In this document: piece after piece, positions 6,452 through 12,396 of the stretch | Numbering within the stretch: the first letter of the stretch is position 1 | How the letters are laid out: the number at the start of each line of letters is the position of its first letter | From: Methanosarcinaceae archaeon | GTDB lineage: Archaea; Halobacteriota; Methanosarcinia; Methanosarcinales; Methanosarcinaceae | Assembly (NCBI GenBank): GCA_030609665.1 | Contig: JAUWBW010000032.1 | Location: forward strand, 1 to 12,396 | Direction of reading: 5' to 3' | DNA length: 12,396 nucleotides | Program-made: the position numbers and the translations under genes | Notes under the pieces: model-generated | What the model was told of the DNA's origin: nothing | The model's input: the letters and a program-made list of their open reading frames with translations, nothing else | Databases searched by the model: none

Positions 6452-6497
6452 AACCACAGAGAGTAAATCAGATGCAAGCTCTGTGTTCTCTGTGGTT
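6452..6497. repeat. Dispersed palindromic repeat (ACCACAGAGA type)
   Basis: Arms AACCACAGAGA (6452-6462) and its exact complement (6487-6497) enclose a 24-base loop; the right half read on the minus strand is AACCACAGAGAACACAGAG, a sequence I know as a widespread dispersed repeat in many archaeal and bacterial genomes. It may act as a hairpin after ahbB. It interrupts the heme cluster between ahbB and sirC. Confidence 0.65.
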
Positions 6498-6577
6498 AAA
6501 TTATAATTGTCTGAAAATCAAAGTGTTAATATATCAGATTCTTGACTATACAATTGCAATCATAGTTATGAACCATG

Positions 6578-6593
6578 ATCATAGTTATAATTT
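6578..6593 (+). promoter_or_regulatory. Possible promoter region of sirC-hemA-hemB
   Basis: The second ATCATAGTTAT copy runs into TTATAATTT, a TATA-like stretch about 30-40 bases before the sirC GTG at 6621. A start near 6610 would leave a very short leader. The 260-base gap makes a separate transcript likely, but the element itself is weak. Confidence 0.3.
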
Positions 6594-6620
6594 GATTTCT
6601 AATCACAGGATGCGCTAATT

Positions 6621-7283
6621 GTGACCAATGAACGAAACTTACTCCCTTTGATGATCGATCTTAGTGGCAGGCATGTCGCGATCATTGGTGGAGGTTCAGT
6701 AGGAGAGCGCAAGGCAACCCTCTTTTCAAAATATGCAGATACCACTGTTATAAGTGTAGCATTTTCCAAAAATCTTGAAGAAATGAATGGTGCGGGTAAA
6801 TTGAAATTAATACGGGCAGACCTTGGATCAATGCCGGATGATAAAATTGCAGAGATCATATCAAACGCTTTTTTAGTCGTCCCTGCAACAAACGATGCAT
6901 CACTGAACGATCGAATTGTGAAAATTGCACAAAAAAGCGACATTTTAATTAATAAGGTTGATTCTGTAGGTGACGTTGTGGTGCCTTCTGTAATAACAAG
7001 AGGAGATCTTACGATCGGGATATCCACACTTGGATCAAGTCCTGCACTTTCAAAGTACACACGTAAGAAGATCGAACAGGTGATCACTCCGCAGTATGCC
7101 GACATGATACGACTTCAAAATGAAATGCGGACGTACCTGAAACAGAATGTTTCAGAACAGAAAAAACGAAAGGAAATTCTGTGGGAAATCCTTGAAGATG
7201 AAAACGTATGGAATGCACTTTTGGAATCCTATGAAAAAGCGTATAATACAGCACATAATATAATGTCGGAATATAATAAGTAA
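6621..7283 (+). CDS. sirC: Precorrin-2 dehydrogenase (sirohydrochlorin synthase)
   Basis: Oxidises precorrin-2 to sirohydrochlorin with NAD+, the branch toward siroheme and, here, heme. The 220-residue protein matches the N-terminal part of CysG/Met8: a Rossmann motif IIGGGSVGERKA (21-32), VPATND (87-92) with ASLN after it, and VDSVGDVVVPSV with GDLTIGISTLGSSPAL (about 113-143). There is no fused methyltransferase domain, as usual for archaeal stand-alone SirC. The start is a GTG; AGGA lies about 10 bases upstream. An internal ATG at residue 11 is possible, but NLLPLMIDLSG at the start matches the family. It begins the second heme block, 48 bases before hemA. A ferrochelatase activity, as in yeast Met8p, cannot be excluded. 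Confidence 0.9.
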   Translation: MTNERNLLPLMIDLSGRHVAIIGGGSVGERKATLFSKYADTTVISVAFSKNLEEMNGAGKLKLIRADLGSMPDDKIAEIISNAFLVVPATNDASLNDRIVKIAQKSDILINKVDSVGDVVVPSVITRGDLTIGISTLGSSPALSKYTRKKIEQVITPQYADMIRLQNEMRTYLKQNVSEQKKRKEILWEILEDENVWNALLESYEKAYNTAHNIMSEYNK

Positions 7284-7320
7284 CTACATACATAAAATAT
7301 CATTAAAGTCATACATCTAC

Positions 7321-7325
7321 GGAGG
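7321..7325 (+). promoter_or_regulatory. Ribosome binding site deciding the TTG start of hemA
   Basis: GGAGG six bases before TTG at 7332. This strong site and the family-typical N-terminus (MTEISSMVITH) support the rare start codon over the internal ATG at residue 7. Confidence 0.75.
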
Positions 7326-7331
7326 ATACAA

Positions 7332-8585
7332 TTGACAGAAATATCAAGTATGGTCATAACGCATGCAAAAGCCAGTGTCGGGGAGATGGAAGGGGCATGG
7401 CATGGCGATCTTGAAGGCATGCTTAAACACCTTTATTCACATGAACTTATTTATGAATGTGCAGTGCTAAAAACATGCAACCGCGTTGAGATATATGTTG
7501 TATCCCCGAGGGGGAGTCAGGTACTGTTCCATTTTGCAAAGAAGATGGGCGTATCTTCCAGAATTGTCGAGTTTTATGACAATGATGAAACATTGACACA
7601 TCTTTTAAAACTGGCATCGGGTCTTGAATCCATGATCGTGGGAGAAGACCAGATACTTGGCCAGATCAAAGAACTATACTCTATTGCAAAGAACGCAGGT
7701 ACAACCGGCAAGATTCTTGATACCGCATTTGGTAAAGCGATCCAGGTCGGCAAAAGGGTGCGCACAGAAACCGGTATTAACAAGGGTTCAGTCTCCATCG
7801 GTTCTGCGGCAGTCGATCTTGCTGACGAGATGCTTAATGGTTTGACTGGTAAGACAATTTTAGTCATTGGTGCCGGCGAGATGGGGACACTTGTCGCACG
7901 CGCACTTGCTCACAAGAATATTGATGCGATATACATCGCAAACCGGACATTCGAGAGGGCAGAGATGCTTGCTGACGAATTATGCGGACTGGCTGTCCCA
8001 TACAGTGAAGTAGAGAAGCACATAAAAACTGCGGACGTGGTCATTAGTGCTACATCGGCACCGCATTATGTGCTTACAAAAGAGATAATGTCAAATGCGA
8101 TGGAGAACAGGGAGCGTGAGATCCTTTTGATCGACATCGCAAACCCTCGTGATATCGAGGAGACTGTCATACAGGTTCCGAATGTTGCCCTGCATAATAT
8201 TGACGGCCTGCGCGTCATCAATGAAAAGAACATGCAGATGCGGCGTGAAGAAGCGAAGAAGGCAGAGATTTTGATAGAGGAAGAACTTGTACTGCTCAAT
8301 GCCCAGTTCAAACGCCAGAAAGCAGACGGGTTGATATCTGAATTATATGCACGGCTCTACGAGGTACGTGAGCAGGAGAAAGAGCATGCGATCAATCGAT
8401 TGAAAGCATATCATTCAATTGGTGATATTGAGATCAAGGTGCTTGATGACCTGACACATTCCATTGTCAACAAGATGTTGGCAGAGCCGACAAAAGCTCT
8501 CAGGGATGCGGCAGAGCATGATAATGAAGAGATGTTAGATACAGTGTCCAGATTGTTCAAACTAAACGGTGTACAAAAGGAGTGA
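7332..8585 (+). CDS. hemA: Glutamyl-tRNA reductase
   Basis: Reduces glutamyl-tRNA(Glu) to glutamate-1-semialdehyde with NADPH, the first committed step of tetrapyrrole synthesis by the C5 route. The 417-residue protein has the catalytic Cys49 in VLKTCNRVEIY, H90 followed by GLESMIVGEDQILGQ (97-111), the stretch GINKGSVSIGSAAVDLA, an NADPH-binding Rossmann motif VIGAGEMG (178-185) and a helical C-terminal dimerisation region ending DDLTHSIVNKMLAEPT. Length is normal. It starts with TTG behind GGAGG. The AAGGAG before hemB overlaps its last codons, so hemA and hemB are probably one transcript. The partner enzyme HemL is not in the window. Confidence 0.96.
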   Translation: MTEISSMVITHAKASVGEMEGAWHGDLEGMLKHLYSHELIYECAVLKTCNRVEIYVVSPRGSQVLFHFAKKMGVSSRIVEFYDNDETLTHLLKLASGLESMIVGEDQILGQIKELYSIAKNAGTTGKILDTAFGKAIQVGKRVRTETGINKGSVSIGSAAVDLADEMLNGLTGKTILVIGAGEMGTLVARALAHKNIDAIYIANRTFERAEMLADELCGLAVPYSEVEKHIKTADVVISATSAPHYVLTKEIMSNAMENREREILLIDIANPRDIEETVIQVPNVALHNIDGLRVINEKNMQMRREEAKKAEILIEEELVLLNAQFKRQKADGLISELYARLYEVREQEKEHAINRLKAYHSIGDIEIKVLDDLTHSIVNKMLAEPTKALRDAAEHDNEEMLDTVSRLFKLNGVQKE

Positions 8586-8589
8586 TATT

Positions 8590-9564
8590 ATGTTTCCACA
8601 GGTTCGAATGCGAAGGTTAAGAAGCGGCAAGATACGTGATCTGGTGCGCGAGACCGCACTTACGACAGATGATCTGATCTATCCGATGTTCGTTGATGAG
8701 ACTATTGATTCTGCGGTTGAGGTTTCTTCCATGCCGGGTGTTAATCGACTGCCCCTTGGAAGTGTGGCAGATGATGCAAAAGAAGCGGCAGACCTCGGGA
8801 TTCCCGCAGTCATTCTTTTCGGAATTCCGAATAACAAGGATGAGGCTGGAACTACCGCCTATGGTGATGATGATGTTGTCCAGCAGGCTGTCCGCGAGAT
8901 CAAGAGTGAACTTGGAAAGAACATGGTTGTGATCACTGACGTGTGCCTGTGCGAATATACAAGCCATGGTCACTGCGGCATTGTTGATCACGATACCGAG
9001 GAGATACTTAATGACCCGACCCTGCCACTGCTTGGCAAGACTGCGGTGAGCCATGCAAAAGCCGGTGCGGACATTGTTGCGCCTTCGGGAATGATGGACG
9101 GGATGATCGGTGCGATGCGGTCTGCTCTTGATGATAACAATTTTATCAATATCCCTATAATGTCATATGCAGCGAAATATTCCTCTGCATTCTACGGACC
9201 ATTCAGGGATGCGGCAGAGTCCGGTTATTCGTTCGGGGACCGTTCGAGTTACCAGATGGACCCTGCAAACTCTAATGAGGCAATGCGTGAAGTCGAACTT
9301 GATATTGCAGAAGGTGCCGACATTATAATGGTAAAACCTGCGCTTCCGTATCTTGATATATTATATCGTATCAAGACCGAGTTTGAGATGCCAACGGCTG
9401 CGTACAATGTGAGTGGTGAGTATGCGATGTTAAAAGCCGCAGCACAGAATGGCTGGCTGGATGAAAAGGCGGTTATGTATGAGTCACTTCTCTCGATCAA
9501 GCGTGCGGGTGCGGATATGATATTGACATATTTCGCAAAGGACATGGCGCGGATGTTGGAGTGA
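8590..9564 (+). CDS. hemB: Porphobilinogen synthase (5-aminolevulinate dehydratase)
   Basis: Condenses two 5-aminolevulinate molecules into porphobilinogen. The 324-residue product has the zinc site DVCLCEYTSHGHCG (C119, C121, C129), so it is the zinc-dependent class. The Schiff-base lysines are K196 in SYAAKYSSAFYGPFRDA and K249 in MVKPALPYLD. Conserved MPGV (48-51) and YNVSGEYAM are present. Length is typical. The open frame begins at 8569, but ATG 8590 is chosen because AAAAGGAG (8575-8582), within the hemA stop region, lies 7 bases upstream and MFPQVRMRRLR is the usual start. It is 4 bases after the hemA stop, consistent with coupled translation. Confidence 0.97.
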   Translation: MFPQVRMRRLRSGKIRDLVRETALTTDDLIYPMFVDETIDSAVEVSSMPGVNRLPLGSVADDAKEAADLGIPAVILFGIPNNKDEAGTTAYGDDDVVQQAVREIKSELGKNMVVITDVCLCEYTSHGHCGIVDHDTEEILNDPTLPLLGKTAVSHAKAGADIVAPSGMMDGMIGAMRSALDDNNFINIPIMSYAAKYSSAFYGPFRDAAESGYSFGDRSSYQMDPANSNEAMREVELDIAEGADIIMVKPALPYLDILYRIKTEFEMPTAAYNVSGEYAMLKAAAQNGWLDEKAVMYESLLSIKRAGADMILTYFAKDMARMLE

Positions 9565-9620
9565 AGCGCAATTCATTACCCAAATATTCATCTTAATTAG
9601 TATACCCCGTAGCTCTGCTG

Positions 9621-9640
9621 CGTTGGTGTGCCGTCCAACG
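9621..9640 (+). terminator. Stem-loop between hemB and the alanine dehydrogenase gene
   Basis: CGTTGG and CCAACG form a perfect 6-base stem around an 8-base loop, followed by TTTG. It sits mid-way in the 103-base gap and could end the hemB transcript or mark a processing site. The T tract is short, so this is tentative. Confidence 0.35.
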
Positions 9641-9667
9641 TTTGATTCATAAAGGAGTAGTGGTGTT

Positions 9668-10648
9668 ATGGATATCTTATGGTTGAACCAAAATGATGTA
9701 AAAAGTGTTCTGGATATGCCGGAAGCAATGGATGTTGTCGAGAAAGCATTTGAGCAGCACGGATTAAAGAAAGTCCAGATGCCGCCAAAAACATACCTGT
9801 ATTTTGAAAAACACAATGGAGACCTCAGAACCATGCCCTCTTTTTTGGAGGAGCAGGATATCACTGGTGTGAAGATCGTGAACGTGCATCCTGACAACCG
9901 CAAGGCAGGGTTACCAACTGTCATGGCGCTTGTTGTGTTAAATTCGACAGAGACAGGCGCACCCCTTGCTGTTATGGATGGAACGTATCTTACAGATATC
10001 AGGACAGGTGCGGCAGGAGGAATTGCTGCAAAGCATCTCGCACGACCGGATTCGAAGGTTGTTGGCATGGTCGGTGCAGGAAATCAGGCGCGCACCCAGT
10101 TACTTGCGCTTGCGCAGGTATTCGGCATCGAGCAAGTCAAGATCACGAGCAAGGATATTAGCCACTGCGAAGGGTTTGAAAAGGAAATGGCGGGTGTTGT
10201 AAACTGCGAGATCATCAAAACCACTCACACAGAGGAGGTCTGCGACTGCGACATTCTCGTCACGACAACGCCTGTCCGCAGTCCGGTGGTGAGGTCGGAG
10301 TGGGTGAAGGAAGGTACACACATTAACGCAATCGGTGCTGATGCAAAGGGTAAGCAGGAACTGGATTCGCTGCTTCTGACGCGCGCGAAGGTCGTGGTTG
10401 ACGATATCGTGCAGGCATCACATTCGGGGGAGGTTAATGTGCCGCTTTCAAGTGGTGTTATATCAAGCGAGGATATTTATTGCGAACTGGGGGAGGTTAT
10501 CGCAGGTGTCAAGCCCGGGCGGGTGAGTGATGACGAGATCACGGTTTTTGATTCGACGGGGCTTGCTATACAGGATCTGGCAACTGCCAATCTGGTGTTT
10601 GAGAGGGCGGTTGAGAAGGGTATTGGTAGTCGGTTGGATTTGTTTTAG
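9668..10648 (+). CDS. ala: Archaeal alanine dehydrogenase (ornithine cyclodeaminase/mu-crystallin family)
   Basis: The archaeal alanine dehydrogenase of this family interconverts alanine with pyruvate and ammonia using NAD(H). The 326-residue protein has MPPKTYL (38-44), a substrate-side region with R54 and K69, TGAAGGIAAKHLARPDS (113-129), the NAD-binding Rossmann motif VGMVGAGNQA (132-141), LVTTTP, GTHINAIGADAKGKQELD and the C-terminal TVFDSTGLAIQDLA. These segments match my memory of the Archaeoglobus enzyme closely; ornithine cyclodeaminase or another imine reductase of the family is the alternative. ATG 9668 follows AAAGGAG (9651-9657) at 10 bases. It is 103 bases after hemB on the same strand, behind a small stem-loop, so it may be a separate unit. 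No direct role in heme synthesis is known to me. Confidence 0.85.
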   Translation: MDILWLNQNDVKSVLDMPEAMDVVEKAFEQHGLKKVQMPPKTYLYFEKHNGDLRTMPSFLEEQDITGVKIVNVHPDNRKAGLPTVMALVVLNSTETGAPLAVMDGTYLTDIRTGAAGGIAAKHLARPDSKVVGMVGAGNQARTQLLALAQVFGIEQVKITSKDISHCEGFEKEMAGVVNCEIIKTTHTEEVCDCDILVTTTPVRSPVVRSEWVKEGTHINAIGADAKGKQELDSLLLTRAKVVVDDIVQASHSGEVNVPLSSGVISSEDIYCELGEVIAGVKPGRVSDDEITVFDSTGLAIQDLATANLVFERAVEKGIGSRLDLF

Positions 10649-10651
10649 AAA

Positions 10652-10675
10652 CGATTTTTGACTCTCTTTGACATT
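10652..10675 (+). terminator. Weak T-rich terminator candidate after ala
   Basis: ATTTTTGACTCTCTTTG follows the ala stop within a few bases. It is T-rich with no hairpin; archaeal termination is possible here but unproven. The gap from here to 10739 shows nothing else I recognise. Confidence 0.25.
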
Positions 10676-10739
10676 GTGTGGGTAACATAGCTATTCAGGA
10701 TATATTGCCAAATATGCAATCGAATTGCTTGAATCAATG

Positions 10740-10948
10740 GACAGGATTAACAGGATGTACAGGATTTTGTTGCTTCGTTGTATCCTGTCCATCCCGTCTG
10801 ATTTGTTCATGTTCGTGATTTTGGATATTATTTCACGGAATTATTGTGAAGTGTTTTGAAATTTAGATCATTTTTTAGACAGGATTAACAGGATGTACAG
10901 GATTTGTTATTGCGTTTTATCCTGTTAATCCTGTTCATCCCGTCTGAT
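10740..10948. repeat. Composite dispersed repeat, copy 1 (R-spacer-R)
   Basis: Two ACAGGAT-type units, at 10740-10803 and 10878-10948, flank a spacer. Each unit starts GACAGGATTAACAGGATG, continues TACAGGATT, has an A/T-rich loop, then an imperfect complement ending CATCCCGTCTGAT, so each can form a hairpin. The spacer contains a 41-base core (10826-10866) shared with copy 2. The ACAGGATTAACAGGAT word is a well-known dispersed repeat type in many prokaryotes. The right unit overlaps the 3' end of the GxxExxY gene, including its stop codon. Confidence 0.85.
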
Positions 10949-11332
10949 ATTGTATATTTCATGAGATAGCACCCTTACTTTTCGTTTTACTTCAGCCCTT
11001 TCTGCTCCAAAATTTATGAGTAATCCGACATCTTTTCCTGTCGCTACGAGATAATTTACTAATTGAATTTCATGAGCCTTTGCAATGCTTTTCACTGACT
11101 TTAATTCCAGAATAATGGCATCTTCAACTAATATATCTGCAATAAAGTTTCCAACAACTTCACCTTCGTAGTGAACAACAATGGGTTTCTGGGATTCACA
11201 TTTTAGACCTGCTTTCCTTAATTCAATGAGTAAGCATTTTTCATAAACGGATTCTAAGAAACCATATCCCATTGTGTTATGTACTGTATATGCAGATCCA
11301 ATTATTTGTTCAGTTATGTTTTCAAATTCCAT
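10925..11332 (-). CDS. GxxExxY protein (PD-(D/E)XK nuclease-like fold)
   Basis: A 135-residue protein of the GxxExxY family, named for G24-F-L-E27-S-V-Y30. D66 (FIADILV) and E76-L-K78 (IILELKSV) form a PD-(D/E)XK-like pattern, which suggests a nuclease-type fold; the biological role of the family is unsettled. LVNYLVATGK and GLLINFG are typical of the C-terminal half. ATG 11330-11332 is preceded by AAGGA at about 5 bases. The last residues, NIRRDEQD, and the stop codon are encoded by the dispersed repeat at 10878-10948, so the tail was acquired from or shaped by the repeat. The gene sits between two near-identical composite repeats, as would a passenger gene. It has no functional link to the heme genes that I can see. 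Confidence 0.9.
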   Translation of the reverse strand: MEFENITEQIIGSAYTVHNTMGYGFLESVYEKCLLIELRKAGLKCESQKPIVVHYEGEVVGNFIADILVEDAIILELKSVKSIAKAHEIQLVNYLVATGKDVGLLINFGAERAEVKRKVRVLSHEIYNIRRDEQD

Positions 11333-11355
11333 ATTTTTCCTTCTTTTACTTTTTC

Positions 11356-11566
11356 GACAGGATTTACGGGATGAACAGGATTTAGGTGCTTCGTTACATC
11401 CTGTCCATCCTGTTCATCCCGTCTGATTTTTCATTTTCGTATTATTGTGGTATTATTTCACGGAATTATTGCGAAGTGTTTTGAAATTTAGTTTTTCTTT
11501 TTAGACAGGATTAACAGGATGTACAGGATTTGCTGTTTCGTTTTATCCTGTTCATCCCGTCTGATT
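11356..11566. repeat. Composite dispersed repeat, copy 2 (R-spacer-R)
   Basis: Same layout and nearly the same length as copy 1: ACAGGAT-type units at 11356-11428 and 11504-11566 with the shared spacer core at 11451-11491 (40 of 41 bases identical to 10826-10866). In the right unit, arms 11514-11529 and 11545-11560 pair with two mismatches around a 15-base loop. It begins 24 bases upstream of the GxxExxY start and ends 15 bases beyond the Fic gene on its 3' side. It is in the same orientation as copy 1. Confidence 0.85.
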
Positions 11567-11580
11567 ATTTATTATTTGTT

Positions 11581-12396
11581 TCATATCTCTGTAAGATATC
11601 GCTTGTGTTCTGTAAGATACCTTTTGAAGAACCACTGGAGGAATTTATTATCATCCTGTTTTGTCTGTGATTTTTCCAATGAGTTGTAGTATCCTGTTCT
11701 CATCTCATAAGGAATATTCAACATAGGATATCCATACTTATACAGAACAAAGTTCATCATCAGTCTGCTTATTCTTCCGTTTCCGTCGGCAAATGGGTGT
11801 ATTGTGACAAGTTTGAGATGAACGAGTGCTGTAAGTTGCACCGGATGCGTTGTGTTCTTGTTTTGATCGTACCAACTGAAGAATTCCATGAGCAATGGAT
11901 AAACCTCTGCCGGAAACGGTGGCATAAACCTGCTTCCTGCAATTGCTATCTGATGTGACCTGATGATTCCGGCAATGTCTGGTTTTGTTCCCTCGAATAA
12001 TTTCTTGTGGAAATACAAGACGGCATTGAAGGACAGGTCTTTTTTGTAATTTAACATTTCATAGAATGTATTTTTGTGGCTTTCGGTTTCTTTCACATCA
12101 CTAAGAGGTCGTGCACTTGGAGTTATCCCTCTTTCAAACAGATCTGCCGTGTCCCTAAGGGTAAGAGTTGAGCCTTCTATCCTGTTGGTGTCATAGGTGA
12201 ACCTGATGGCGAATGTTTCTGTTTCCTTTTCCCTTGCGGATTGTGGGGTATTTTTCTCCTGCTCTAAAAATTCTGCTTTTATTTCATCGAATTTATCAAA
12301 CCACTTTTCCTGATATATCTCAGCCATTGACTCAGCCAGAAATTCCGGTTTCAATTTTTCTATATTATAGGGCAGGTTCTTTCCAATAATCTTCTC
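11581..12396 (-). CDS. Fic family protein, class II, 5' end outside the window
   Basis: Fic proteins transfer AMP (or another nucleotide moiety) from a nucleotide to a hydroxyl on a target protein. The frame is open to the window edge; 271 residues are visible. Numbering from the TTG codon at 12352-12354: catalytic motif HPFADGNGR (186-194); upstream T56-N-R-I-E60-G61, which fits the (S/T)xxxE(G/N) inhibitory motif and, being N-terminal to the Fic core, makes this class II; SRFMPPFPAEV (141-151) is the target-binding flap. The 14 codons before the TTG (start EKIIGKNLPYN) read as genuine coding sequence, so the TTG is not the start and an N-terminal domain probably lies beyond the edge. The C-terminus carries a 7-codon duplication (YLTEHKR then YLTEI). 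The role could be a housekeeping AMPylase or toxin-like; no antitoxin gene is visible. Confidence 0.92.
   Translation of the reverse strand, partial: EKIIGKNLPYNIEKLKPEFLAESMAEIYQEKWFDKFDEIKAEFLEQEKNTPQSAREKETETFAIRFTYDTNRIEGSTLTLRDTADLFERGITPSARPLSDVKETESHKNTFYEMLNYKKDLSFNAVLYFHKKLFEGTKPDIAGIIRSHQIAIAGSRFMPPFPAEVYPLLMEFFSWYDQNKNTTHPVQLTALVHLKLVTIHPFADGNGRISRLMMNFVLYKYGYPMLNIPYEMRTGYYNSLEKSQTKQDDNKFLQWFFKRYLTEHKRYLTEI

Noticed and set aside
9484..10068. Minus-strand 194-codon frame opposite hemB/ala
   Set aside because: Antisense shadow of conserved family motifs in ala, with no recognisable domain.
10740..11566. CRISPR array from the repeated ACAGGAT units
   Set aside because: The units are imperfect, up to 73 bases long, internally palindromic, and the spacers are duplicated rather than unique; a gene sits between them and no cas gene is present.
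10740..11566. Insertion sequence with the composite repeats as terminal repeats
   Set aside because: The copies are direct rather than inverted, no transposase is encoded between them, and no target-site duplication was seen.

Overview
The window looks like the chromosome of a cytochrome-making euryarchaeon, most likely in or near the Methanosarcinales (methanogen or ANME-2-type methanotroph). The evidence is the A-type ATP synthase order ahaH-ahaI, the archaeal/sulfate-reducer siroheme-to-heme (Ahb) pathway in a compact cluster, an archaeal-type alanine dehydrogenase, a CcmE carrying the CxxxY variant motif, GGTGA/GGAGG ribosome binding sites and A/T-rich archaeal TATA elements. The exact genus cannot be fixed from the sequence alone.

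Layout. (1) 1-1116, minus strand: the 5' end of an A-type ATP synthase operon, ahaH then ahaI (cut by the window edge), overlapping by 8 bases. (2) 1117-1482: a 366-base gene-free spacer holding the ATPase promoter region, a diverged 62-base tandem repeat and an oligo-T terminator candidate. (3) 1483-4206, minus strand: a probable operon read in the order ccmD (40 aa), ccmE (CxxxY type), a long-chain-type polyprenyl diphosphate synthase, and a radical SAM protein of unknown function. (4) 4207-4371: a divergent promoter region with TATA elements facing both ways and repeated AGTAT motifs. (5) 4372-9564, plus strand: the heme genes ahbD-ahbA-ahbB, a 260-base repeat-rich gap, then sirC-hemA-hemB. 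(6) 9668-10648, plus strand: an archaeal alanine dehydrogenase/ornithine cyclodeaminase family gene. (7) 10649-12396: an accessory region with two minus-strand genes, GxxExxY and a class II Fic protein (5' end outside the window), each followed at its 3' end by a near-identical ~210-base composite repeat.

How it fits together: HemA and HemB make early tetrapyrrole precursors. SirC finishes sirohydrochlorin (ferrochelation to siroheme not being encoded here). AhbA/AhbB decarboxylate siroheme and AhbD performs the last oxidative decarboxylations to heme b. The divergent ccmD-ccmE genes belong to the machinery that attaches heme to c-type cytochromes, and the polyprenyl synthase in the same run could supply the tail of a membrane electron carrier (methanophenazine or a quinone). 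The block therefore reads as a respiratory-chain cofactor locus beside the ATP synthase. Missing from the window but needed are hemL, hemC, hemD, ahbC, ccmA/B/C/F and most of the ATPase operon. The best candidate for something undescribed is the radical SAM gene behind the polyprenyl synthase. The second is the composite repeat that forms the 3' ends of the accessory genes and encodes the C-terminal tail of the GxxExxY protein. No rRNA, tRNA, CRISPR array or transposase was seen.
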